From the NCBI RefSeq assembly GCF_014656475.1, contig NZ_BNCM01000021.1, forward strand, positions 1 to 39,466: 39,466 nucleotides of DNA. The letters run 5' to 3'. The notes under the pieces are model-generated. The model ran no database searches, was not told where the DNA came from, and saw only the letters and a program-made list of their open reading frames with translations. The position numbers were made by a program, and so were the translations under genes. This DNA is from Sinomonas cellulolyticus (lineage in GTDB: Bacteria > Actinomycetota > Actinomycetes > Actinomycetales > Micrococcaceae). Shown piece after piece: positions 8,788 through 16,505 of the stretch. Position 1 is the stretch's first letter, and every line of letters begins with the position of its first letter.

Positions 8788-10446
8788 CTACTGCGCTCTC
8801 GCGACGAGGGCCTCGGTGAACACCTTGGGGATGTCCGCCGGGTCCTTGGCCACGTAGCTCGAACCGCCGGTCGCGGCGGCGATCTGCTTGAGCACGTCCG
8901 CGTCCGCGTCGCCAGTGATGCCGATCGTCACGAAGATGACGGGTTTCGCCGGGTCCTTCTCTCGGTTGAGCGCGGCAAGCAGCTCGTCGAGCGAGATCGA
9001 GTTGGGCTTCTCGTTCGCGCCGTCCGTGAAGAGGATTACTGAGTTGACGGCGCGCGGATCGTAGCTCGCCTTGACTGTTCGGAACGCCGCGAGGGCGGTG
9101 TCGTAGAGGCCGGTGCCGCCGCCCACGAGGCCTCCGAGTGACTGGATGTCGGTGCCGAGGCGCTGCCGCTGGGTCTTGCCGTCCGTCACAGCGTCCATGC
9201 GCCGGATCGGGTCGAGCTCCTTGTAGTCCTGCCCCGGCCCGCCGAGACCGATCGAGAAGCCCCACATGCCCAGCTGCGCCGTGTCGGGGAACATGCCCAA
9301 GCCGGTGGTCGCCGCTTCCTGGGTGAGCTGCATGCGCGTCTTGCCGCCGGCGTCGAGGTTCATCGAGCCCGAGACGTCCATCACCACGAGGGAGCGGAAC
9401 GGGACGGCCTGAAGGGCCCAGGTCTTGAGGGCGCGGCTGATGCCGTTCGCCGACGGGGCGAGTACCGTGACCGCGCCCGCGGAATATTGGGCGCCGGCAC
9501 CGCCGAGAGGACCCGCGCCCGGGGCTCGGAGGCCTGCGGCGGTGAGGTCGGCGCGGCCCTGGTCATCGCCAAGGGCGGCGGCGAGGGCTTTGGCGGCCCC
9601 GGTGGCGCCGGCGCGCCGGCCTGCATCGGGGCTCGTCACGGCGATCGGATAGTCGATGACCGCGGCCTTGCCGCCGGGGACGGCTGCGGCGAGCTTGGTC
9701 TGATGCGAGGAGGCGTAGCTGATCCACGAGCTCTCGGCAACAACCGCAGGGGCCGTGCCCCGCTCGGCAGAGTCGAGGAGTGCGGAGTCGGTGAGCGTTG
9801 CAGCGGACCGCTGGGCGGCACCCTGGGCGAGCTTCCCGAGCGAGGCCGCGAGGGCGCTCTGGCCGGCGGAGGCCGCCTCCCCCTCGGCGACGGCGGCACT
9901 CAGGGCGGCGGAGGCGCTCGCACTGCTGAGGGGGTCGCCGAACTGGAGATTGCCCCCGCCGAACGCCGCGCTCCAGCTGGCGGGAGCGGCGGTGCCCTTC
10001 GGCGCGACAATGACTGCGGGAGAGGCGGCGATGGACGGGACGGCGATCTCGGGCTTGGGGGCAGCTGTCACTGCTCCGACGCGGTTGGCGGAATCGGCGA
10101 GCCAGAGGTCCGGAGCCCCCTTGCCCGTGCCCACCTTCGCGGCGATGTCCGTCTGCTCGGCGACATCGACCTTGAACGCCGTGCAGGCTGCGGGGTCCAC
10201 GCGGGCCACGGCCTTGTTGACGGCGGCAAGGGTGGTCGAGTCGGTCAGCAGGCTGTAGGTCTCGGTGGAGGCGCATTTCGGAGCGGACGCCGTCATGAAG
10301 CGCGGGACGAGCGCCCATGCGGCGAGGCCCAGGACCACCAGCGCCCCGGCAGCGACGAGCACTGCTGCGCCGAGCCTGCTCCTGCGCCGACGTGCACGCC
10401 GGTTGGTCTTCAACTCGGCCCGGTTCGCGACCCGGCGTCCCGCCAT
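8788..10446 (-). CDS. Membrane-anchored substrate-binding-like and von Willebrand A protein
   Basis: Encodes 552 residues. A basic N-terminal stretch is followed by one membrane helix (about 25-50), so the rest is outside. Residues about 55-320 resemble a periplasmic solute-binding protein (PDLWLADSANR, FGDPLSSASAS, AAVIDYPIAV), and about 350-545 form a von Willebrand A domain with a complete metal site: DVSGS, the Thr of GGGTGLYD and the Asp of FTDGANE. Such two-domain proteins are common in Actinobacteria and have no settled function; adhesion or chaperoning of a surface complex is possible. A ribosome site GGGAGGAA precedes the ATG. It is the last chromosomal gene before the integrated element. 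Confidence 0.87.
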   Translation of the reverse strand: MAGRRVANRAELKTNRRARRRRSRLGAAVLVAAGALVVLGLAAWALVPRFMTASAPKCASTETYSLLTDSTTLAAVNKAVARVDPAACTAFKVDVAEQTDIAAKVGTGKGAPDLWLADSANRVGAVTAAPKPEIAVPSIAASPAVIVAPKGTAAPASWSAAFGGGNLQFGDPLSSASASAALSAAVAEGEAASAGQSALAASLGKLAQGAAQRSAATLTDSALLDSAERGTAPAVVAESSWISYASSHQTKLAAAVPGGKAAVIDYPIAVTSPDAGRRAGATGAAKALAAALGDDQGRADLTAAGLRAPGAGPLGGAGAQYSAGAVTVLAPSANGISRALKTWALQAVPFRSLVVMDVSGSMNLDAGGKTRMQLTQEAATTGLGMFPDTAQLGMWGFSIGLGGPGQDYKELDPIRRMDAVTDGKTQRQRLGTDIQSLGGLVGGGTGLYDTALAAFRTVKASYDPRAVNSVILFTDGANEKPNSISLDELLAALNREKDPAKPVIFVTIGITGDADADVLKQIAAATGGSSYVAKDPADIPKVFTEALVARAQ

Positions 10447-10628
10447 CGCATTCCTCCCAGCACAGGTGGCATCCGCACTTCAGCACACGTGTGGACAGTG
10501 CGGGGAGAGAGTCCCGCTGGCTACGTGTGATCCCGCCCAGTATAAGCGGGTCACACGAGCCGGTGTTGCCCGTCACAGCGGAGACGGCGGCCACGCCTAG
10601 GGTGCGCTGCTGGTGCGCGCGCCAGCGG

Positions 10629-10687
10629 CCGTGCCGTGAGTGGGCCCCGTGGGCCTCGAACCCACGACCCGCGGATTAAGAGTCTGC
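10629..10687 (-). repeat. Left attachment repeat (attL) with tRNA-Lys 3' fragment
   Basis: This 59-base segment matches 16587-16645 with three mismatches; the core 10640-10679 (40 bases) is identical to 16598-16637. It holds the T arm, variable region and the 3' half of the anticodon stem-loop of tRNA-Lys, but beyond 10687 the sequence diverges, so no complete tRNA can fold here. This is what integration into a tRNA 3' half leaves behind. Offset between the copies is 5958 bases. Confidence 0.9.
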
Positions 10688-11028
10688 CCCTCCCCTCTCG
10701 TCGGCTGTCGTCGGTCGCCATCATCCACATGATTCCGCGGTTTCACCCTCGCTCGGGGCGCCCGTCACCCGCCGGTTACTGGTGTCAACTCCCACCAAAA
10801 ATCCGACCAGAAGCTGCCGCCATACTGGCCCCGAGGCGGACGAATTGGCTGTCAGCGATTCCACAGGTTTCTCACACCCCTTGCCCCGCCCTGTTCGGCG
10901 CTGTCTGAACCTTTCAGATCTGTACGGTTAGGCGTAAACACGCCGACACGCCCACGAGACCCGGTAGTCAATGCCTAGGATTGCCTAGTTGCGGGTAATG
11001 CCGCTGTCCCGCCAGCCTGTGGAGCGTG
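10688..11028 (+). promoter_or_regulatory. Non-coding left end of the element
   Basis: No convincing gene lies in these 341 bases. They hold one arm-type box (10785-10800), a short dyad GGCGT-AAAC-ACGCC (10931-10944), and the tandem TGCCTAGGA / TTGCCTAGT about 10 bases apart (around 10972-10990), just before the HTH gene. The latter two are candidate operators of the element's regulator. Confidence 0.5.
10785..10800 (+). repeat. Putative integrase arm-type site, left end
   Basis: TCAACTCCCACCAAAA is identical to 16506-16521 at the other end of the element. It lies about 105 bases inside the att core. Confidence 0.6.
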
Positions 11029-11631
11029 ATGATTCAGCCGGATCTCGCGACGTTGCTCGGCAACGTCAAGGCCAAGAAGGAATGGTCGTACGAGGCCATG
11101 TCCAGGGCCTGCGGAGGCGCACCCTCGGGCAAGCGCCTCTTCCAGCTGATCACGGCACCCCTGAAGAACTTCCCTGACCCGGAGACGATCCAGTCTCTGG
11201 CGAGGGGCACGGGGGCCAGCATCACGGACATCGTCATGGCTTCAGCCCGGTCTCTCGGGCTCGAGGTCGTCGACGCCGATCCGGACTCGCTCCACGTCCC
11301 CGGCCTATCCGATGTCCCCACGTCTATGCGCGAGGCGATCATCGCAGTTGGGCGTGAGGCGAGCCGCCTCTCAGGACAGGCCCACCATGCCCAGGACTCC
11401 CGCCGGCAGGATGCAACTGACGAGCTCGAGCTGCAGCGTGCCGCTCGCCGTCGCCCTCGCAAGGGACAGAAGACCGACCAGCCGGCCCACCCGCCGGTCG
11501 CGGACGTAGACGACGAGCTACCCGAGAACTGGCAAGAGCTCGCCGCGTACAAGGGACCCACGAGCCATCTCGAACGCGAACGCTACTTCGACGAGCTCGG
11601 GGAAGCTCCACAGGTAGAGCCGGACGTGTAG
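11029..11631 (+). CDS. Helix-turn-helix protein of the element (XRE-like)
   Basis: Encodes 200 residues from ATG 11029; a GTG 3 bases upstream is also possible, but the GGAG at 11021 fits the ATG better. Residues about 5-75 (LATLLGNVKAKKEWSYEAMS, then PETIQSLARGTGASITDIV) look like a helix-turn-helix of the XRE/Cro type. The remainder is a charged, low-complexity linker (RRRPRKGQK) and an acidic tail ending LPENWQELAAYKGP, of unknown role. The gene is 24 bases upstream of tcmP and probably in one operon with it, so it is the likely regulator of the cargo. Weak similarity only; no family assigned with certainty. Confidence 0.72.
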   Translation: MIQPDLATLLGNVKAKKEWSYEAMSRACGGAPSGKRLFQLITAPLKNFPDPETIQSLARGTGASITDIVMASARSLGLEVVDADPDSLHVPGLSDVPTSMREAIIAVGREASRLSGQAHHAQDSRRQDATDELELQRAARRRPRKGQKTDQPAHPPVADVDDELPENWQELAAYKGPTSHLERERYFDELGEAPQVEPDV

Positions 11632-11655
11632 CGTCCGGAGATTGGGGGGATCATC

Positions 11656-12849
11656 ATGAGCAGCAACCGTCAGTTCTTCCGCGAGAAGCAGCCAGCGGCG
11701 GTCTTCAAGCACAAGCTGTTGGAGAACTACCTGCATATATGGGCGGCGCGACTCGGGAGGTGGAACCCGCAGGGCCTCGCGTTCATCGACGGCTACGCAG
11801 GCGAAGGGCGATACGGATCCGGCTATGCAGGCTCGCCGGCGATTGCTTTGAAAGTGGCGCGCGAAGGCCGACAGAAAGCGCCCCTCCGCTCTATCTTCGT
11901 CGAGAAGGCCGGCTCGGTAGCAGCCATTCTCGAACAGGTCATCGAGGCCGAAGGTTCGGGCCTGGACGTCGTCGGCCCCCTTAGAGGGACGCTTGAAGAA
12001 CAACTCCCAGCTGTCCTTGGTGCAGCATCTGGACGGCCTGCCCTGTTCTTCCTCGATCCGTTCGGCACCTCCCTGGACATGCGGCTGCTCGTCGATCGCG
12101 TGCTCCGCCGGCACGACCGGGTGCCAACCGAAGTGCTCCTGAACTTCAACATCGAGAGTGTCTGGCGAATCGGAGGCCTTCTTGCCAAGCGAACATCGAG
12201 TCATGCTGCCGCAGCCGAGGCCGGCTTGAAGAATCTGGACCGCTTTCTGGGCGGATCCTGGTGGCAGGATTGCTTCCTCGACGCTCGTCGGGCCTTGGAG
12301 ATGGACGACGACTATGCCACTGCCGGCAGGGCCGCCCAGATCGTCGCCGATGAATACGCCCGACTGGTCTGTTCTTCCAGCGGGTACTCACACCTGAAGG
12401 TGCCCGTGCGGCGCAATCGTGAAGCCCTGCCATTCTTCTCACTCATGCTCTTCTACACCCACGATGCGGCGAAGCTCCCCTTCCTCGCCTCCGCGGCACG
12501 CGCCCATCAAGTCTGGCGCCAAGAGCTCTGGGAAAGGTATTCAGCTGACTACAACCGTGACGCGTTGCCGATTCTCTTCCGTGACCTCGAGCGCGAGGCT
12601 AAGGACGAAACAGAGGCCATCAGAATGCAGGCCATTTCTGAGATCCAGGACAACGTCAGACGCCTTCTCGAGGGCAAATCATCGCTGAAGCTCAGCCCCG
12701 TGATCGAAGAGCTATTCGGGCTCGTGATCGGCACAGCAGGGGAGCCGGAGTTGCGAGCAGCCCTCCGAGGGCTCGAACAAGAAGGCCTGATCCGACATTT
12801 CAGTGGAACAGTCCGGCTTGATCAGCTGACCATTCACAGGGCAGCGTAG
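11656..12849 (+). CDS. tcmP: Three-Cys-motif partner protein TcmP
   Basis: Encodes 397 residues. The N-terminal FFREKQPAAVFKHKLLENYL, then LAFIDGYAGEGRYGSG (FIDGYAGEG at 43-51), FVEK at 81-84 and FFLDPFG at 131-137 match the TcmP family (TIGR04474). The FIDGYAG and LDPFG segments sit where SAM-binding motif I and motif IV of Rossmann methyltransferases lie, so a methyltransferase-like fold is likely (inference). The C terminus (about 340-395, ELRAALRGLEQEGLIRHF) resembles a winged helix. Members of this family occur almost always next to a Gp37/Gp68 three-cysteine protein, which here is convergent and overlaps the 3' end by 16 bases. Function is unproven. The gene is intact and less GC-rich than its surroundings. 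Confidence 0.88.
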   Translation: MSSNRQFFREKQPAAVFKHKLLENYLHIWAARLGRWNPQGLAFIDGYAGEGRYGSGYAGSPAIALKVAREGRQKAPLRSIFVEKAGSVAAILEQVIEAEGSGLDVVGPLRGTLEEQLPAVLGAASGRPALFFLDPFGTSLDMRLLVDRVLRRHDRVPTEVLLNFNIESVWRIGGLLAKRTSSHAAAAEAGLKNLDRFLGGSWWQDCFLDARRALEMDDDYATAGRAAQIVADEYARLVCSSSGYSHLKVPVRRNREALPFFSLMLFYTHDAAKLPFLASAARAHQVWRQELWERYSADYNRDALPILFRDLEREAKDETEAIRMQAISEIQDNVRRLLEGKSSLKLSPVIEELFGLVIGTAGEPELRAALRGLEQEGLIRHFSGTVRLDQLTIHRAA

Positions 12850-13580
12850 GTCGGCATCTCGTCCCATGTGCGGCCGTCGAGCTGGCGGCCGCCCTGCTTC
12901 GGAGTTCTCCCGCCCCACTGCTTGAAGAAGAAGGGGACGTCGGCGGCGAGGCACTGGTCGCGGATCGACTCGACCCACGCGGGATCCATGGGTCGGTGGT
13001 TCGGGCCGGACTCACCGCCTGCGATGACCCAGCCGATGCCGCCTAGGTCGAGTTGCTCGAGCGGGCCTATGAGCGGCTCGCATGAGAGGAACCTGACCGC
13101 GGCGGGGACCTCGCGTAGGTGATCGATCCGGTCGACGACGGCCTGCTCCTCGACGGAGACGCCCATCCAGAGGTTCGTCGGCCAGGAGAGCTTGTCGGCG
13201 ACCCGGGCCATCCGGTGCGAGCGCTTGGTGAGCGCCTGATACGTGTGCTGCGAGGTCGCGGCAATGACATCGAAGATGTCCTGGACAAACGAGATAGGAA
13301 CCTTTGCGTGGAACAGATCGCTCATGGAGTTCACGAAAACGACCTTCGGGGACTTCCACGTCAACGGCTGCCGCAGCGCCTGCGGGTGTACGGTCACGCC
13401 GAAGCCGGGGCCGCTCGTCACCGGCGACCCATCGTTCTGATACTTCGCCGCCCCCATGGCCTTCAGCCGTTTCGCGAGGGTCAAGGCGTAGCAGTTGTCG
13501 CATCCGGCCGAGACCCGATCGCACCCCGTAACGGGGTTCCAGGTCACCTCGGTCCACTCAATCCGCGAATTCGTACTCAT
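12834..13580 (-). CDS. Phage Gp37/Gp68-like three-Cys-motif protein (DUF5131)
   Basis: Encodes 248 residues. It opens with IEWTEVTWNPVTGCDRVSAG and carries the three cysteines Cys20, Cys27 and Cys30 (C-x6-C-x2-C), which in this family are thought to bind an iron-sulfur cluster as in radical-SAM-like enzymes. Other family marks are KVVFVNSMSDLFH, FLSCEPLIGP, GGESGP and the late PFFFKQWGG. This is the phage Gp37/Gp68 family (PF07505, DUF5131), known from mobile elements and phages, with no established reaction. It pairs with TcmP, from which it is read convergently. A GGGGAG ribosome site precedes the ATG. Complete and apparently functional. Confidence 0.9.
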   Translation of the reverse strand: MSTNSRIEWTEVTWNPVTGCDRVSAGCDNCYALTLAKRLKAMGAAKYQNDGSPVTSGPGFGVTVHPQALRQPLTWKSPKVVFVNSMSDLFHAKVPISFVQDIFDVIAATSQHTYQALTKRSHRMARVADKLSWPTNLWMGVSVEEQAVVDRIDHLREVPAAVRFLSCEPLIGPLEQLDLGGIGWVIAGGESGPNHRPMDPAWVESIRDQCLAADVPFFFKQWGGRTPKQGGRQLDGRTWDEMPTYAAL

Positions 13581-13657
13581 GAGACTCCCCTAGCTGGCCA
13601 CCTCAACTGGCTACCCTACGCCTCGAATATATCTTCGATCTTGTCCGACAGCGTGGA

Positions 13658-13669
13658 TAGGCTCGCTTC
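13658..13669 (+). promoter_or_regulatory. Putative leaderless promoter of the ImmA/IrrE gene
   Basis: TAGGCT (13658-13663) is followed by 6 bases and ATG 13670. The same element and spacing are seen at chromosomal genes in this window. Confidence 0.45.
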
Positions 13670-14053
13670 ATGCACAGCACATGGGGGATGCTGCACGCGC
13701 TGGCGCCGCACATCAGTCCTTTCTTCGCGCTCCTTTCCGACGGCTTGTCCGGGCTGACTGACGGTCGGTCGAGGATCTTGCTCGATAAGCGTCTGGACCC
13801 GGTCGAGCGACGGTGTGCGCTCATGCACGAGCTCGTCCATATCGAGCATGGCCACACCGGGTGCCAGGGCCCACGCACCGAGCGACGGGTCCGGCATGAG
13901 GCGGGCCGCCGGCTGATCTCCCCGACGCACCTGCTCGAGGCGTACCGGTGGACCGAACACCCGGAAGAGCTCGGCGTCACACCGAGGCAGTCATCGTCGA
14001 CCTGCTCCAGGCACTCTCAGACCGCGAGCGCAGGCGGCTTAGCGCGGCGGTGA
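13670..14053 (+). CDS. ImmA/IrrE family metallopeptidase, frameshifted near the C terminus
   Basis: Reads 127 residues. The zinc-protease motif HELVHIEHGH (HExxH at 53-57) is intact and the surroundings (RILLDKRLDPVERRCALMHE, RRLISPTHLLEAYRWTEHPE) match small ImmA/IrrE proteins of actinobacterial phages and islands. Such proteases usually cut a phage-type repressor and so induce an element. After ELGV (near 13978) the frame gives an unrelated, Ser/Arg-rich tail, while the next frame reads EAVIVDLLQALSDRERRRL, which is the expected C-terminal helix pair. A one-base indel therefore separates them. It may be a real mutation or a sequencing error. The core catalytic part would still be made. Confidence 0.72.
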   Translation: MHSTWGMLHALAPHISPFFALLSDGLSGLTDGRSRILLDKRLDPVERRCALMHELVHIEHGHTGCQGPRTERRVRHEAGRRLISPTHLLEAYRWTEHPEELGVTPRQSSSTCSRHSQTASAGGLARR

Positions 14054-14100
14054 CGCATTCGCCGTGTGATCACGTTCTACGCCTCATCTGGAGGGCGGCC

Positions 14101-15417
14101 GTGGCCAGGGAGAAGCAGAAGCGCGCCGCGGGCGGCGGGACCGTCTACGAGACGCCTGACGGCCGCTGGCGGGTCGAAGTCTTCGTCGGGTGGGGGCGGA
14201 CGGGAACCCGCAGCGGAAAGTCGAGTACGCCGCGACCAAGGCCCTCGGCGAGGCGAAGCGTCGTGAGCTCGCGACCAAGGCCCGCGCCGGGCTGATCAAG
14301 GCCGGCCGGTCGCCGGTGCTGGGAGACTGGCTCGAGGAATGGATCTCCGAGGCGCTCGAGTCGAAGATGCGCGAGCGGACCAAGCGCGACTACCGCTCCT
14401 ACATCCGGACGCGAATCCACGGGCGGCCGATCGCGAAGAAGCGCCTGGACAAGACCCGCCCGTCCGACTTGGCCGCGGTGTACGCCGAGATGCGCGCCGC
14501 CGGCCGGTCGGAGACCACCGTGGCGCAGATGCACCGGATCCTCTCGCGCGGGCTCAAGGTCGCCGTCCAGATGGACGAGGCCGCGGTGAACCCGGCCTCC
14601 TGCCTCGAGGCTCCGCAGCCCGCCCCATTCGCCCCGACCGTGCTGAGCGTGGATGAGGCGCGCCGCCTCATCGACGCTGCGGAGAAGCTCGACGACGGCG
14701 CGCGGTGGCTGCTCAACCTCGCCCTCGGCCCGCGGCAGGGCGAGCGCCTCGCGATCACCTGGGACCTGATCGACCTCAAGACCGGCAAGCTCCCCATGGA
14801 CCGAACCCTCACCTGGGCGCCGTGGGAGCACGGCTGCGGACGACGGTGCGCCGCCGGCCTGGGGGCGCCGCGCACACCTGTGCCCGGAGCGGAAGGGCGG
14901 CGGAGTGTTCGTGACCAAGCCGAAGTCCCACGCCGGGACCCGCGACCCGATCCTGCCCAAGCAGCTGCTCAGCGCACTCCGCCGCCTCAAGAAGCGCACC
15001 AGGGACAGGTCCGCGCCGAGGAAGGAGAGAACTGGACCGGCTTCACCTCAGCCGACGGCCTCGACCTCGACGACCTCGTCTTCACCGACCGGCGCGGCCG
15101 ACCGCTCAACCCGCGCACCGACTGGGAGCACTGGAAGAAGTTCCTCGCCGCCAACCACGTGCCCGCGGTCGCGTCCGCGACGGCCGCCACACCGCCGCCA
15201 CCGTGCTCCTCGTCATGGGCGTCGACCAGCGCGTCGTCATGGACATCATGGGCTGGTCCCAGACCTCCATGGTCCAGCGCTACCAGCACGTCGTCGACGA
15301 ACTCAAGACCGAAGCCGGGGCCCGCGTCGGTGCCGCGCTCTCGCGCCCGACGAACCGAAGCCCGCGAGCGCATCGGTCCTCAGTATCGACGACTTCCGAC
15401 GCCAGCGAGCGCGCTAG
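14101..15417 (+). pseudogene. int: Tyrosine integrase with multiple frameshifts
   Basis: From GTG 14101 (ribosome site GGAGG at 14089) the protein can be followed only by changing frame about five times: near 14190, 14850, 15005, 15165 and 15345. The pieces join to a full phage-type integrase of about 430 residues: an N-terminal arm-binding domain (GGGTVYETPDGRWRVEVFVG), a SAM-like core-binding domain (EEWISEALESKMRERTKRDY) and a catalytic domain with Arg in LALGPRQGERLAITW, the box RDGRHTAATVLL, and the Tyr of MVQRYQHVVDELK. In box II the usual first His of HxxRH is Arg. The first two shifts sit in G-runs of five. It would have catalysed the tRNA-Lys integration. It is not functional as read. 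Confidence 0.85.
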
Positions 15418-15470
15418 GGTCAAAGTAGAGGGGCCCGGCTTCCACTGCAGCCGGGCCCCTCGAAGTTCGC

Positions 15471-15800
15471 TCACGCGCTGACGAGCGCATCCTTGCGTGC
15501 AGACGACATCGAGCCGTCGAAGCCGCTGGTCAGCGATACGAATCCCTGAATGGACGGCTGGATCTGCCGAAGCTGCTCAACGACGCGCGAGTGCACGTGG
15601 TATTCCTTCTCCAGCCGGCTAAACGGAATCCTGGTTTGGAAGCCAAGGATTTCCACGCCGACGACAATCCGCATCTCGTCGAGGTCGACGATCACGTGCT
15701 GGTTCAGTTCTTCGGTGAACGCAACCTGCTTGTCGCTCAACCGGATGTAAGCAGCCTCGACGTCGTGGTCCATCTCGAGCGTGATCTTCGAATCAGTCAA
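15471..15800 (-). CDS. DUF2283 domain protein
   Basis: Encodes 109 residues from a TTG start; GGGGGAGGAGAG lies just upstream at good distance, whereas the earlier ATG at 15830 has none and overlaps the spacing. The N-terminal ITLEMDHDVEAAYIRLSDK and VIVDLDEMRIVVGVEILGF form the DUF2283 domain (YD x D x DVLYI-type, a small beta-alpha fold). The C-terminal 40 residues are a helical tail. The gene follows a DUF4258 gene, a pairing often seen in small toxin-antitoxin-like loci; DUF2283 would be the antitoxin-like half (inference). Confidence 0.82.
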   Translation of the reverse strand: MTDSKITLEMDHDVEAAYIRLSDKQVAFTEELNQHVIVDLDEMRIVVGVEILGFQTRIPFSRLEKEYHVHSRVVEQLRQIQPSIQGFVSLTSGFDGSMSSARKDALVSA

Positions 15801-15819
15801 CAGATCTCTCCTCCCCCGG

Positions 15820-16056
15820 TCAGTACGCATGTACTGTAACGAGCTTCAGCGTAACGCCTTCGGCGCCCTGCTCAATCGTTCCAGACAAACAGATCTTCAA
15901 TCGTAATCCATCCCGCGTGCGCCCGATGTAGCAGACCGGCGCCGAATCGCCTGGCATGGACATCTCGACGTTCTCGAGCGCCTCATTGACCTCGGCCTTG
16001 GTGATCCCACGTTCGTCCATGCGCCTCTGCGCGTGCCTCGAGATCTCCAGTTCCAT
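15820..16056 (-). CDS. DUF4258 domain protein (possible toxin)
   Basis: Encodes 78 residues. ISRHAQRRMDERGITKAEVN is the DUF4258 signature (HAxxRMxERGI), followed by a CYIGRTRDGLRLKICL strand pair and a terminal TLKLVTVHAY. The family is small, found beside DUF2283 or antitoxin genes, and is thought to be related to RelE/HigB-type toxins. It starts 3 bases behind the DUF6941 stop and 19 bases before the DUF2283 start, so the three form an operon. Confidence 0.82.
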   Translation of the reverse strand: MELEISRHAQRRMDERGITKAEVNEALENVEMSMPGDSAPVCYIGRTRDGLRLKICLSGTIEQGAEGVTLKLVTVHAY

Positions 16057-16059
16057 GCG

Positions 16060-16452
16060 TCAGCGGCCCACCGATACGTCGAAGGCGAGACGGCGCACCT
16101 GCTCCCCGTCGATCTCGATGAAGACCTCGTACAGCCCCTCGCTCGAGATCGGCACGGTGAACCCGGCCGCGAACATCACCCCGACCTTGTCCCCGTAGGG
16201 TCGGCCAGCGTGCTTCGGGTCCAGGACTCCCTCGATGGCGATCTCCACATTGGAGCGCGGATCGGAGAACCTCACCCGCAATGGGAACTCCGAGCCATCG
16301 ACCTTCGCGCGGACGCGGCCGGCGACGTGAAGCAGGTGCGTCGTGGGCACCTCGGGAGCGAACACATGCGTGTAGCTCGCCCCGACCACAGTCAGGCGGT
16401 CGGCCTCGACCTTCGCGAACTCGGCGAGCATGGCGTAGTCCAATTCGGGCAT
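16060..16452 (-). CDS. DUF6941-like protein of unknown function
   Basis: Encodes 130 residues beginning MPELDYAMLAEFAKVEADRL, a pattern I recall from the DUF6941 family: an N-terminal helix, a TVVGASYTHVFAPEVPTTH strand, and beta-rich remainder (VMFAAGFTVPISSEGLYEVF). ATG 16452 is chosen over codons further upstream because a TATGAT element stands 6 bases before it, indicating a leaderless start. The function is unknown. It is the first gene of the DUF4258-DUF2283 operon at the right end of the element and could be an accessory gene, although members also occur alone. Confidence 0.7.
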   Translation of the reverse strand: MPELDYAMLAEFAKVEADRLTVVGASYTHVFAPEVPTTHLLHVAGRVRAKVDGSEFPLRVRFSDPRSNVEIAIEGVLDPKHAGRPYGDKVGVMFAAGFTVPISSEGLYEVFIEIDGEQVRRLAFDVSVGR

Positions 16453-16464
16453 GCCCTGATCATA
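16453..16464 (-). promoter_or_regulatory. Putative leaderless promoter of the DUF6941-DUF4258-DUF2283 operon
   Basis: On the minus strand TATGAT (16464-16459) is followed by 6 bases and ATG 16452. This is the closest match to the -10 consensus among those seen here. Confidence 0.5.
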
Positions 16465-16505
16465 GGTCGCGCCCGTGCCCCCGGCCCACTCAACCCTCGT
16501 CCGTA

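Noticed and set aside
10629..10687. Functional tRNA-Lys(CTT) at the left repeat
   Set aside because: The anticodon loop reads CTCTTAA, but the D arm and acceptor 5' half are absent; the sequence beyond is unrelated, so it is only a 3' fragment left by integration.
12850..13580. True radical SAM enzyme with CxxxCxxC
   Set aside because: The spacing is C-x6-C-x2-C, which belongs to Gp37/Gp68 (DUF5131), not to the classical CX3CX2C signature; radical chemistry is therefore not claimed.
14101..15417. Programmed frameshifting in the integrase
   Set aside because: Five shifts in different directions with no slippery site or downstream structure, plus a changed catalytic residue, fit decay or sequence errors better.
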